This document shows, piece by piece, positions 27,501-34,529 of a stretch of DNA of 64,000 nt (the stretch's first letter is position 1; each line of letters opens with the position of its first letter). The notes beneath the pieces are model-generated. The model was not told the DNA's origin, made no database searches, and saw only the letters and a list, made by a program, of their open reading frames with translations. This stretch comes from JABDOU01 sp041567895 (lineage in GTDB: Bacteria; Actinomycetota; Acidimicrobiia; Spongiisociales; SHLN01). Both the position numbers and the translations under genes were made by a program. The stretch is from assembly GCA_041567895.1 (NCBI GenBank), contig JBFGAX010000005.1:13069-77068 (forward strand), given 5' to 3'.

Positions 27501-27588
27501 GAAGGCGCCTCGCGAAGATGGCCGAAAATTGACCGTGTGGATCTAGCGCCGTGGTGGCCGCCTGTGAAGCTTCACCTTGATCCTGCAT
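24553..27588 (-). CDS. NAD-specific glutamate dehydrogenase (180-kDa type), 5' part ending at an in-frame TAG
   Basis: Oxidises glutamate to 2-oxoglutarate and ammonium. This 1011-residue part holds the N-terminal ACT-like regulatory region (to about residue 500) and most of the catalytic region: GGLRWSTRREDYR, KNTVIVPTGAKGG, YDHKALAITARGAWE and the dinucleotide motif VAGIGDMSGDVFGNG. It stops after LFEMPRSSW at a TAG where the family continues with W-x-DYD. Truncated here, the enzyme lacks the rest of its NAD domain and should be inactive unless the stop is read through or is a sequencing error. Confidence 0.88.
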   Translation of the reverse strand: MQDQGEASQAATTALDPHGQFSAIFARRLPDDFKDASGRESLVAVIDEMYRFVNDRGNQELAVRVSVPTMDSHGYDSETAVVDIVIDDSPFLVDSVTAVFEEAGYSVEWDARAVIGTVRDGDGNLLEVTKARDAEHTESVQHYVLDEAPSISEQRDLEAAISRVLGDVRLAVRDFHKMEDAVDRMIQIAKGASARYSYDDIAVAVRFLEWMRDLNFVFLGYREYKIIDTDAGKALVVAPETGLGILSKPGQSKYEEPVLLSDLPQPVRERYESGFLCVIAKTNGVSTVHRRARMDYVGVRHIDEAGEVVGEARMVGLFTSRALMTESAAIPILAEKLQDVMDAEDLIKGSHDHKAVIQVFNSFPKDELFSVPVEDLRKTIHGLLATERKEQVRLFVRPDLLARSVSVMVVLPRDRFNARLRKDLQALFKERFGGSAVDYQLALGEAGSARIHFTVWIDAGQVPEVSYEALEQEVIDLSRTWDDRLTATLQSVHGVGPDVVERWASALPDYYKSSTSLLVASGDLLRLESMVEADTKLAVGIQNDDQEEALTRLAVYGRDARMELSTILPVLEALGLRIVEEKKTKVKEKSGPIYIHDFGVLNRDGSPLDVEGSGPRIVDLVLAVLQGEAESDSLDRLVVSSNLTYRQVGILRAYRTYWSRVVPGFTVRYVNDTFAAHPNTAQRLVRLFETRFNPAGGEPETQAIEDEILEGLDRITSLDEDRILRSFYQLIMATVRTSAFRPDAESLSFKFYSALVPGMPQPVPLYEIFVYTRDVEGVHLRGGMVARGGLRWSTRREDYRAEVLGLMKAQMTKNTVIVPTGAKGGFVLRTIPEDGSDLRDVVKSGYITFVKGLLDLTDNLVDGRIVPPPNVRRHDGDDPYFVVAADKGTAAMSDTANAIAAEYGFWLGDAFASGGSAGYDHKALAITARGAWESVKRHFADLGTDATRQIISVAGIGDMSGDVFGNGLLQSQNFKLLAAFDHRDIFLDPDPHPHLSYEERRRLFEMPRSSW

Positions 27589-27700
27589 CGCTACTTTCGC
27601 AACCGCGTCCTGCTAACGCTACCAGGCCGCCAGTTTGAGTTGTCGGTTACCGATACCGTCGGCACCTCGGACATCAAAGCTGAGGAATCACGGCTGGGCG

Positions 27701-29242
27701 TCATAGCCGTGCAATCGACGGAGCCAAACCAGGAAAGCGAGCGAGGTACTCGGAGCGTTCTTCCTGGAAACGTTCCACCAGGTTCTTGTACTCCTCCAGC
27801 CGGTCCTGTGACTCGTACAGGCGTGCCGGCTGCAAGAGGTCGACGTCGTCGATGCCGGGCACTGCTGCCGCTACCTCATAGCCAAAGTCCGGATCGAGCA
27901 CCCATTCGATGGTGTCGCCGACGATGCCGGCCACGGCAGCGGCCGAATGCGAGATGCTCACTTTTTTCGAGCCGGCTGATTCTTCTCTGCCGCCCACCCT
28001 TCCGGTGTTCATCACGAAAGCTTGCAGATGGGGCATGGTCTGCAGCAGCTCGAGCATCCGATTGCCTTGCAGTGCGTCGTTCGTGAAGAAGAACGGGTTG
28101 GTGCCGGGGACGCGGAGGTTCTTGCCCTGCTCGGCCGCTCCCCCTGCAGAAGTGCCCCGGGTTTCACCGAGCATGAAGTACGTCGCGATTTGATCGCGCG
28201 CCAGTCTCGCGACCGCGGGCACGATATTGTCGTTTCTATTGAGAATCAAGAGATACCTGGCCTGCGGCAGATTCTCAGGATGGCGGTGCGGGATGTTCGC
28301 CAAAGGAAACGTGGAGCGGCCATTGGCGGTGTGCGTGGTGTCGAAGAAATCGACCCGTCCTTCCGAGTCCACCGAGACATTCTCAAGCCACCCGGACGGA
28401 TGCGTGGTGCCGTAGTAGATCGTCGGTTCGTCCCTGGGATCCAGTCCGAATGTCTTGGCGAAGCAACCGTTCTCGGATGAGAACACCCGTCCCCCGGGCA
28501 TGAGGGCAACAAAATCGTCTTGTACCGGCAACGAGCCGAGTTGTTGTCGGAAGGTGGTCGTGGTCTTACCTGTTCCGGAAAGACCAATGATCAAGGCTGC
28601 TTCCTCTTCTCCGCTCAGGGCCTGATCACCCGGGAACGTCTTCAGGCCGGCGTGGCAGGCCAGACCACCTTGATCGAAGACATGATGGTTCCACATTCTC
28701 AGCCCACCCATCTTCGACTCCCCGAAGTAATCCGATCCGAGGACCCGGGTTACGCCGGCCTGCAAATCGACCATGATGAGACAATCGTTTGGTTTGCCCG
28801 GAGCGGAAAGACCTGGCGTGTAAATCGTCGTGAATTTCGGAGCCCATGCGGCATCAGGTGGAAAGAAGAGCTGCTGCTGCATCGCAGGAATGTTCGCCTG
28901 TGTCTTTTCGATGTAGAGCTGTGCCCCCGCCTGTACTTCAGACGGCGGCCCGATGTACCCCTCGATCAGAATCATGTCGTGATCGCGAATATAGGCATCC
29001 TGTTGAGCTGCCCACGCGGCTGCCTCGGTCGTGCTGATGGCCGGTTTGAAGCTCTCGGTGTCACTCACGAAAAACGTCGAAGGCGCCAGCCGTGCCGTCA
29101 CCCTGGCGGTGTAGTTGAGGTTGCCGAACTCGGTTTCCTGTACTCGCGGCATGTATTCGAGAACCCAGGATCTCATCTCTTCCTGGGTTGGATTCCGGAC
29201 GACAGACCTGGCCGCAGGCAATTCGAAACTCAATCCAACCAA
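27701..29242 (-). CDS. pckA: Phosphoenolpyruvate carboxykinase (ATP)
   Basis: Converts oxaloacetate and ATP to phosphoenolpyruvate, opening gluconeogenesis. The 513-residue protein has the kinase P-loop GLSGTGKTT at residues 220-228, a following acidic VQDDF metal-binding stretch, FFDTTHTANGRS and RYLLILNRND. The N-terminal third is divergent from enterobacterial PckA. No ATG is available near the expected start; the frame opens with TTG 29242, four bases after AAGGA. It diverges from pfkA, placing opposing steps of carbon flow on one 93-bp control region. Confidence 0.9.
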   Translation of the reverse strand: MVGLSFELPAARSVVRNPTQEEMRSWVLEYMPRVQETEFGNLNYTARVTARLAPSTFFVSDTESFKPAISTTEAAAWAAQQDAYIRDHDMILIEGYIGPPSEVQAGAQLYIEKTQANIPAMQQQLFFPPDAAWAPKFTTIYTPGLSAPGKPNDCLIMVDLQAGVTRVLGSDYFGESKMGGLRMWNHHVFDQGGLACHAGLKTFPGDQALSGEEEAALIIGLSGTGKTTTTFRQQLGSLPVQDDFVALMPGGRVFSSENGCFAKTFGLDPRDEPTIYYGTTHPSGWLENVSVDSEGRVDFFDTTHTANGRSTFPLANIPHRHPENLPQARYLLILNRNDNIVPAVARLARDQIATYFMLGETRGTSAGGAAEQGKNLRVPGTNPFFFTNDALQGNRMLELLQTMPHLQAFVMNTGRVGGREESAGSKKVSISHSAAAVAGIVGDTIEWVLDPDFGYEVAAAVPGIDDVDLLQPARLYESQDRLEEYKNLVERFQEERSEYLARFPGLAPSIARL

Positions 29243-29323
29243 TCCTTGGGTAGCAAGCGCTCTGACCAGATTAGGGAATGAGAACGGTGCAAAAGGTCAG
29301 TGCTGATTCGAATAGGGTGGACA

Positions 29324-29329
29324 TAGGAT
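29324..29329 (+). promoter_or_regulatory. Candidate -10 box of leaderless pfkA transcript
   Basis: TAGGAT, six bases, then ATG 29336. No Shine-Dalgarno sequence. Confidence 0.5.
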
Positions 29330-29335
29330 TACCGG

Positions 29336-30361
29336 ATGAAGGTAGGAATTCTCACGGGCGGTGGTGACTGTCCCGGACTCAACGCGGTCATCCGAGCCGT
29401 GGTTCGCCGCGCCGAAGAACATGGCGATACCGTCCTCGGAATCCGGGACGGATGGAAGGGACTCATCGAGGACTCAACCCGAATCCTCGACGTTGAGGCT
29501 TGTCGGGGCATCCTCGTTCGCGGTGGCACCATCCTTGGCACAACCAGATATCAACCGTTTGCCTTCGAAGGCGGGGTCGAAGCCTGTCGACGAACGTTCG
29601 AGCGACACAATCTCTCGGCATTGATTGCCGTTGGCGGCGACGGAACGTTGGCCGTGGCCGATCGGATGGTCAAAGAAGGTTTTCCGATTGTCGGTGTTCC
29701 CAAGACCATCGATAACGACATCAAGGGTACCGAGAGAACGTTCGGGTTCGACACAGCAGTCCAGACCGCAACCGAGGCGATTGATCGGTTGCACTCGACG
29801 GCGGAGTCACACGATCGCGTCATGGTCGTCGAGGTGATGGGACGCCACGTCGGCCACATCGCGGCATGGGCAGGGATTGCCGGCGGGGCTTCGGCAATTC
29901 TGGTTCCGGAGGAACCGTTCGACATCAAGGACATCTGTCAAATCATCACTCGAAAGCATCACGAGGGACGCTTCGCCACAATCGTCGTCGTTGCCGAAGG
30001 AGCACTGCCGATTCCGGGAACCATGGAAATCCCGGAGCCCGAATTCAACGAGTTCGGACAAATCAAGCACGGCGGCGTTGCTTATGAGGTGGCGAGGGAG
30101 CTCGAGCGGGGTACGGGTTTCGAGACGCGGGTGACGGTGCTCGGCCACATCCAGCGCGGGGGTACCCCCACTGCAACCGACCGGGTCCTCAGCACCCGTT
30201 TCGGCGTCGCGGCCATGGACGCCGTGATCGATCGAGACTTCGGCGCCATGGTTGCACTCGAGAGTGATCGCATCGTGAGGAAGCGATTGTCAGATTGCGT
30301 TGGCGAACTAAAGGTCGTCGAAAACGACCTTCTCCGTGTTGCAAGGGTTTTCACCAACTAG
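29336..30361 (+). CDS. pfkA: 6-phosphofructokinase
   Basis: Phosphorylates fructose 6-phosphate. The 341-residue protein has TGGGDCPGLNAVIR at residues 7-20, GGDGT at 100-104 and PKTIDND at 122-128 with the catalytic Asp. Glycine after GGD is the ATP-type residue (PPi enzymes have Asp there), while Lys123 is the residue of the PPi and mixed group III enzymes. The combination G plus K is that of group III ATP-dependent actinobacterial PFKs. glnD follows after 3 bp. Confidence 0.94.
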   Translation: MKVGILTGGGDCPGLNAVIRAVVRRAEEHGDTVLGIRDGWKGLIEDSTRILDVEACRGILVRGGTILGTTRYQPFAFEGGVEACRRTFERHNLSALIAVGGDGTLAVADRMVKEGFPIVGVPKTIDNDIKGTERTFGFDTAVQTATEAIDRLHSTAESHDRVMVVEVMGRHVGHIAAWAGIAGGASAILVPEEPFDIKDICQIITRKHHEGRFATIVVVAEGALPIPGTMEIPEPEFNEFGQIKHGGVAYEVARELERGTGFETRVTVLGHIQRGGTPTATDRVLSTRFGVAAMDAVIDRDFGAMVALESDRIVRKRLSDCVGELKVVENDLLRVARVFTN

Positions 30362-30364
30362 TCG

Positions 30365-32659
30365 ATGAACCCGATCTCGACATTTTCAGAGGTACGCCAG
30401 TCGATTATCGACGACCCACCTACCGGTCGCGGGAGAGATATCGGTGAGCGCCTGAGTTCGGCTCTCGATGATGCTTTGATAGCTTCGTCCTCCAGCCTCG
30501 ATCAGTCGTTCTGCCTCGTAGCGCTCGGGAGCTACGGACGGCGGGAAATGTGTATCCATTCGGATGTCGACCTCATGATCCTGACGCAGGATCGAAGTCC
30601 TGAGAGCACCAAGGCGGCAGTCGATGCCATCTTCTATCCCCTGTGGGACAGTGGGCTGAGGGTCGGGCACTCGATCCGGACGGTGCAAGAGGCCATCACG
30701 GCTTCGCGCGACTCGTTCGAAACGCTCTGCTCGCTGCTGACCGCCCGTTTGGTGACAGGCGACGCGGCCCGCTTCGAGCACCTGCAGCAAGAGATGACAC
30801 AGCTGATCAGAAAGAGACCCATCTCAGAAGCGTTGAAGCAAGAAGAACGTCTGCGGCGAGATTTGCATCCCTGGCCCATCATGAGCATCGATCTCAAGAC
30901 GGGCCGGTCGGGTCTACGGACCGCACAGGCGATTGCATGGGACAGGCAGGCCTCCGGCAACCCGGCAGATACGACAGCGCTAGCGATTGCGGTGGACGAC
31001 CTGCTTGCGGTGCGAAACGCCCTCCATGCGACCAACGATCGGGCAATTGATGCAGTCGTCCTGGATGTGCGCTCGCGTGCCGCTCAGTGGCTGGGGATGA
31101 GTCCCAAATCAATGCTTGGAAAGACGCAGACCGCCATTCGTGCCATCGAGCGAGAGGCCCGTCGTCAGTGGCCCGACCTCGACAAACAGAATCCAGCAGG
31201 CATCCGGTTTCGTTTCAAAGCGAAAAAGGCCGTCACCTCGATGCGTACATCGGTGATCGCCCAAGCCGCCGATGCCGCCGAAGGCGAACGGCTCCTGAGC
31301 ACACGAGAACTCGAGCGGGCTTCGATGGAATCCGGTCACTGGAACCCGGAAAACCGGGGGCACCTGTTCCGGCTGATCGCACATCCGGCATCCGGGTGGC
31401 AGGTTTTCGACCAGCTCGTGGAGGTCGGATGGGTCGATCGTTCGATGGGCACATGGACCCACACCGTCGCACTTCCCCAAATGGCACCTTTTCACGAGCA
31501 TCCGACGGACATCCACCTCTGGCGAACGGTCGCCGAAATGCAGAGATTGCTCGAATCGGATTCGAACGAGCCCTGGACTTCAGAGTTGGCCGCATCGCTC
31601 GACCATCAACAACTGCTCTTTCTCGCCTGGGTACACGACATCGGGAAAGGCTTTTTCGAAGATCATTCAGAACGAGGATCGCAGATCATGGGCGCACTCG
31701 GTACCCGGCTCGGCATCGAGAAACAACTCTCGGCCAGGTTGCAGAAACTCATCGAGATCCATCTCCTTCTCGCCAACACCGCAATGCGACGCGACACGAG
31801 CGACCCGGCAACCATCCAACATGTCGCCACTCGAGTCGGCGATGTCGAAACCCTTCAGATGCTCTACCTCCTGACCATCGCCGATGCCAGAGCGACCGGA
31901 ACGACCATGTGGACCGAGTGGAAAGCGACGCAGGTCAGATCGCTGTACGCAAACGTCGATACACATTTGGGCGGGTCCACCATCGCCTCGCCACCCGAAA
32001 CGGGCTCATGGCTCGACGAGGAGGAACAGCTGCTCAACAGGTCGCTCATGGATACGCCGCTATCGGAGCACGAGGTGAGATTGTCGTTTGGCGGTCAGGC
32101 GCCTATCTACGTGTTGACAGTTGTCACCCGTGACCACCCCGGACTGTTGAGCGCCATTACCGGGGTCATGGCGATCCACAACATCTCGGTACAGGGGGCC
32201 AGGTTGAGCACGACGGAGGCGGGACTTGCCGTCGATGTGTTCCAGGTGGCAAACGCCCTCACCGTCGACGAGATCGGACCCGACATCATTGATGCCTTCC
32301 GTTCCGACCTGGAGAGCGCCCTGGCCGGCTCCCTGGACGTTCGGGACCGGTTGGCAACGAAGGCCAGCCACTACAGCCCGGGCCTGGAAACGGACGTCAG
32401 AACCCGAATCGACGTAACGACGACAACGGGCGCGACCGTGTTCGAGATCAAAACCGAAGACCGGTTCGGCCTGCTCCACGACCTGTGCAGATCAATCGCA
32501 GACACCGGCCTGGACATCCATCTCGCCCTGATCGAAACCCGCGGTCCCGAAGCTGTTGACGTCTTCTACCTCACCGAAACCGACGGATCACGCGTGCGTG
32601 GCGAGCACGTGATCGAGTTGACTGAACGTTTATCAAAGGCCACGGGCTCACGCCAGTGA
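30365..32659 (+). CDS. glnD: [Protein-PII] uridylyltransferase / UMP-removing enzyme
   Basis: Bifunctional nitrogen sensor that modifies PII proteins according to glutamine. Domains in order over 764 residues: nucleotidyltransferase with GSYGRREMCIHSDVD near 53-67, a helical linker, an HD domain with AWVHDIGKGFFEDHSERG near 421, and two ACT domains (TVVTRDHPGLLSAITGV near 580, EIKTEDRFGLLHDL near 695). It is close behind pfkA. No PII or ammonium transporter gene is in the window. Regulation by glutamine through the ACT domains is established for the family. Confidence 0.96.
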   Translation: MNPISTFSEVRQSIIDDPPTGRGRDIGERLSSALDDALIASSSSLDQSFCLVALGSYGRREMCIHSDVDLMILTQDRSPESTKAAVDAIFYPLWDSGLRVGHSIRTVQEAITASRDSFETLCSLLTARLVTGDAARFEHLQQEMTQLIRKRPISEALKQEERLRRDLHPWPIMSIDLKTGRSGLRTAQAIAWDRQASGNPADTTALAIAVDDLLAVRNALHATNDRAIDAVVLDVRSRAAQWLGMSPKSMLGKTQTAIRAIEREARRQWPDLDKQNPAGIRFRFKAKKAVTSMRTSVIAQAADAAEGERLLSTRELERASMESGHWNPENRGHLFRLIAHPASGWQVFDQLVEVGWVDRSMGTWTHTVALPQMAPFHEHPTDIHLWRTVAEMQRLLESDSNEPWTSELAASLDHQQLLFLAWVHDIGKGFFEDHSERGSQIMGALGTRLGIEKQLSARLQKLIEIHLLLANTAMRRDTSDPATIQHVATRVGDVETLQMLYLLTIADARATGTTMWTEWKATQVRSLYANVDTHLGGSTIASPPETGSWLDEEEQLLNRSLMDTPLSEHEVRLSFGGQAPIYVLTVVTRDHPGLLSAITGVMAIHNISVQGARLSTTEAGLAVDVFQVANALTVDEIGPDIIDAFRSDLESALAGSLDVRDRLATKASHYSPGLETDVRTRIDVTTTTGATVFEIKTEDRFGLLHDLCRSIADTGLDIHLALIETRGPEAVDVFYLTETDGSRVRGEHVIELTERLSKATGSRQ

Positions 32660-32678
32660 CAAACCCGGGTTCATCGAG

Positions 32679-32753
<75 letters not shown>

Positions 32754-32841
32754 ATATGTGAGGCGTAACGGTAGTCGCAGTTCGGTGCAGAGGGGATTCG
32801 GTCACGTCAGCGGTGGAGTCGCTGACAGCTGCGTACCGACG

Positions 32842-33351
32842 CTACGTCTGAAACCGGAAGCGCGTGAGGTCTGTCGGGAAATCAAACCAGGCGAGAGCCT
32901 TGGACGGGCGGAAGACCATCAAGCCACCCGCATCAGCTCCCGACCATGAATCGGCTTCAGGCGTGTATCCGAGACCTCCATACTTCCGGCCAATCTCGGC
33001 GGCGAGCGATTCTGCCTGAGCTCCCCGCAGCGGTTCGGACGCCGCCGTGATCCCGTCGACCACGATCGCCTCCCGCCCGTCTCCAATATGCAGGGTGCAA
33101 GCCGGATTCGCCGAAGCGTTGCGGGCATGCAGCGTGTCCGGTGAGCCGTCGTAGTAGAGCGCTTCTGCGAGCCAGGCACCCCAGCGCGGAACCACGTGTG
33201 GCCTGCCATCAGGTCGGGTCGTTGCCATCCAGTAGTGCAGCGACTCGACCAAACGCTCCTCGACCACGGACCATTCGAGCAACCCATCGTCTGACTCCGG
33301 AACTCCATAACCATCCGGCATCACCGGCCGATCACGGACAGGATCGCTCAT
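32842..33351 (-). CDS. Pyridoxamine 5'-phosphate oxidase-family (FMN/F420-binding split-barrel) protein
   Basis: The 169-residue protein has the split-barrel pattern of this family: SLHYWMATTRPDGRPHVVPRWGAWL near residues 37-60, LYYDGSP, TLHARNASANPACTLHIGDG near 73-92, and a C-terminal AGGLMVFRPSKALAW. Relatives bind FMN or coenzyme F420 and reduce various substrates; many actinobacterial members are F420-dependent. Substrate and cofactor are not decided by the sequence. It stands alone between tRNA genes. Confidence 0.85.
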   Translation of the reverse strand: MSDPVRDRPVMPDGYGVPESDDGLLEWSVVEERLVESLHYWMATTRPDGRPHVVPRWGAWLAEALYYDGSPDTLHARNASANPACTLHIGDGREAIVVDGITAASEPLRGAQAESLAAEIGRKYGGLGYTPEADSWSGADAGGLMVFRPSKALAWFDFPTDLTRFRFQT

Positions 33352-33437
33352 CCACCGATGCTAAACGTCGGGAGCCGCAAGCGAGGCAGAACGAATCTCC
33401 CAGGACGGTCGGAGTCAGACAAGCGCATATCGACAAA

Positions 33438-33514
33438 GGGGTTGGAGCTGCAAACCAACCCCAAGAGCAACGCCTCAGGCGTTCCCCGAGATGATGCGAG
33501 CGCAAAAGCATCCC
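33438..33514 (-). repeat. tRNA-tail repeat core, second unit behind tRNA-Ser(TGA)
   Basis: Diverged copy of the shared core. In tRNA sense it runs GGGATGCTT, GCTCGC, then a hairpin GAACGCC/GGCGTTGC and a second hairpin GGGGTTGG/CCAACCCC. The two stems are kept although the bases differ from the other copies. Confidence 0.7.
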
Positions 33515-33559
33515 GCGGGTTCGCATCCAACAAGGGATCGATTCAAGCGATGAGAGAGA

Positions 33560-33604
33560 TTCGAATCCCAAACGAATACTTCGGAACGCGGAGGGAGTGG
33601 GATT
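33560..33604 (-). repeat. 45-bp perfect direct repeat, copy 2: tRNA-Ser(TGA) 3' end plus trailer
   Basis: Identical over 45 bases to 33696-33740, 136 bp away. It includes a copy of the last 15 nt of the tRNA's acceptor/T stem (33590-33604) and about 30 bp of 3' trailer, with no tRNA body attached. Confidence 0.95.
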
Positions 33605-33690
33605 GGAGTTGTGAAACAACTCCGGGCAACGCCGTAGGCGGTGCTTCGAACCCCTGCGTGAGCCGAAGGCGAGCGCAAAATAAGCATCCC
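33605..33690 (-). repeat. tRNA-tail repeat core, first unit behind tRNA-Ser(TGA)
   Basis: Contains GGATGCTT, CTCGCCTTCGGCTC, GGGGTTCGAAGCAC, a GCCTACGGC hairpin and GGAGTTG/CAACTCC hairpin in tRNA sense. Closely matches the core behind tRNA-Ser(CGA) and, in the last 60 bases, the one behind tRNA-Ala. Confidence 0.85.
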
Positions 33691-33695
33691 GTGGG

Positions 33696-33740
33696 TTCGA
33701 ATCCCAAACGAATACTTCGGAACGCGGAGGGAGTGGGATT
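33696..33740 (-). repeat. 45-bp perfect direct repeat, copy 1 (overlaps the tRNA-Ser(TGA) 3' end)
   Basis: The right 15 bases belong to the tRNA gene, the rest is its 3' trailer. Partner copy at 33560-33604. Confidence 0.95.
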
Positions 33741-33813
33741 CGAACCCACGGAACCCCTTACGGGGCTCAACAGTTTTCAAGACTATCGCCTTCGTCCGCT
33801 CGGCCATCCCTCC
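33725..33813 (-). tRNA. tRNA-Ser(TGA)
   Basis: Acceptor GGAGGGA pairs with TCCCTCC, anticodon stem ATAGT/ACTGT encloses CTTGAAA (anticodon TGA), and the long variable arm GAGCCCCGTAAGGGGTTC is typical of class II tRNA-Ser. Discriminator G, no encoded CCA. Confidence 0.96.
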
Positions 33814-33856
33814 AGACCAGCAGGCTACCGCCCACCAAACCACTCAAGAACACCAA

Positions 33857-33901
33857 GCTTTGAACCCGCGCCGGACGAAGGCGCGGACACACAAGCATCC
33901 C
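33857..33901 (-). repeat. Degenerate tRNA-tail repeat core, second unit behind tRNA-Ser(CGA)
   Basis: Only the GGGATGCTT-GTGTCC-CGCCTTCG-GGGTTC half of the core is kept; the two hairpins are missing. It lies between the first CGA unit and the tRNA-Ser(TGA) gene. Confidence 0.55.
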
Positions 33902-33972
33902 GTCTGATCGATTCCATCAACGGATCGATACAAATATCACGCCATCCGGATGACGTCCCACGACTGTGGGAC

Positions 33973-34060
33973 GGGAGTTGCGAAGCAACTTCCGAGCAAC
34001 GCCGTAGGCGGTGCTTCGAACCCCGTCCGAGCCAAAGGCGAGGACACAAGAAAGCATCCC
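33973..34060 (-). repeat. tRNA-tail repeat core, first unit behind tRNA-Ser(CGA)
   Basis: In tRNA sense: GGGATGCTT, CTCGCCTTTGGCTCG, GGGGTTCGAAGCAC, GCCTACGGC, then GAAGTTGC/GCAACTCC. Nearly the same as the 33605-33690 copy although it follows a different tRNA gene. Confidence 0.85.
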
Positions 34061-34095
34061 GTGGGTCGAATCCCACAACGAAATGCATGATTACG

Positions 34096-34186
34096 CGGAG
34101 GGGGTGGGATTCGAACCCACGGAACCGTTCACACGGCTCACGGCATTTCGAGTGCCGCGCACTAGACCGGACTATGCGACCCCTCC
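34096..34186 (-). tRNA. tRNA-Ser(CGA)
   Basis: Acceptor GGAGGGG pairs with CCCCTCC, anticodon stem CGGCA/TGCCG encloses CTCGAAA (anticodon CGA), with a long variable arm. Discriminator G, CCA not encoded. Confidence 0.96.
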
Positions 34187-34244
34187 GAGGGTGCATACGC
34201 GGCCCCGGATTGTAGACCCGGAGTTGACCTCGGACGGAGAGCAA

Positions 34245-34272
34245 TTGCCGGTGCTCGCCCGACTGGTACGCT
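34245..34272 (+). promoter_or_regulatory. Candidate promoter of tRNA-Ser(GCT)
   Basis: TTGCCG and TACGCT separated by 16 bp, ending 10 bp before the tRNA. Confidence 0.5.
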
Positions 34273-34282
34273 TTGGCCTCCT

Positions 34283-34376
<94 letters not shown>

Positions 34377-34476
34377 AAACGTTCGTGCAATTGACTGGGG
34401 ACCGAGAACTACTCATCCGATCCCCGCCCTTCGGGCGTCGGTACCTAGAAAAAAGGCACCGCTGACTCCGATGAGC

Positions 34477-34501
34477 GTGCATATGCACGTCGGTGCATAT
34501 G
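34477..34501. promoter_or_regulatory. Candidate operator: palindrome GTGCATATGCAC plus a second GTGCATATG
   Basis: A perfect 12-bp palindrome at 34477-34488 is followed 4 bp later by a repeat of its left nine bases (34493-34501). They sit about 29-53 bp before the persulfide dioxygenase start, around the expected -35 position. Confidence 0.5.
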
Positions 34502-34517
34502 TTCGTCGAGGTTGCCG

Positions 34518-34523
34518 TAGAAT
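34518..34523 (+). promoter_or_regulatory. Candidate -10 box of leaderless persulfide dioxygenase transcript
   Basis: TAGAAT, six bases, GTG start at 34530. No Shine-Dalgarno sequence. Confidence 0.5.
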
Positions 34524-34529
34524 CGAGCC

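Noticed and set aside
33438..34060. CRISPR-like array
   Set aside because: Units differ in length, carry tRNA fragments, and lack regular short repeats with unique spacers; no cas genes are present.
33560..34186. Attachment sites of an integrated element at the serine tRNAs
   Set aside because: Copies of a tRNA 3' end can mark integration, but the copies are 136 bp apart with no integrase or cargo between them.
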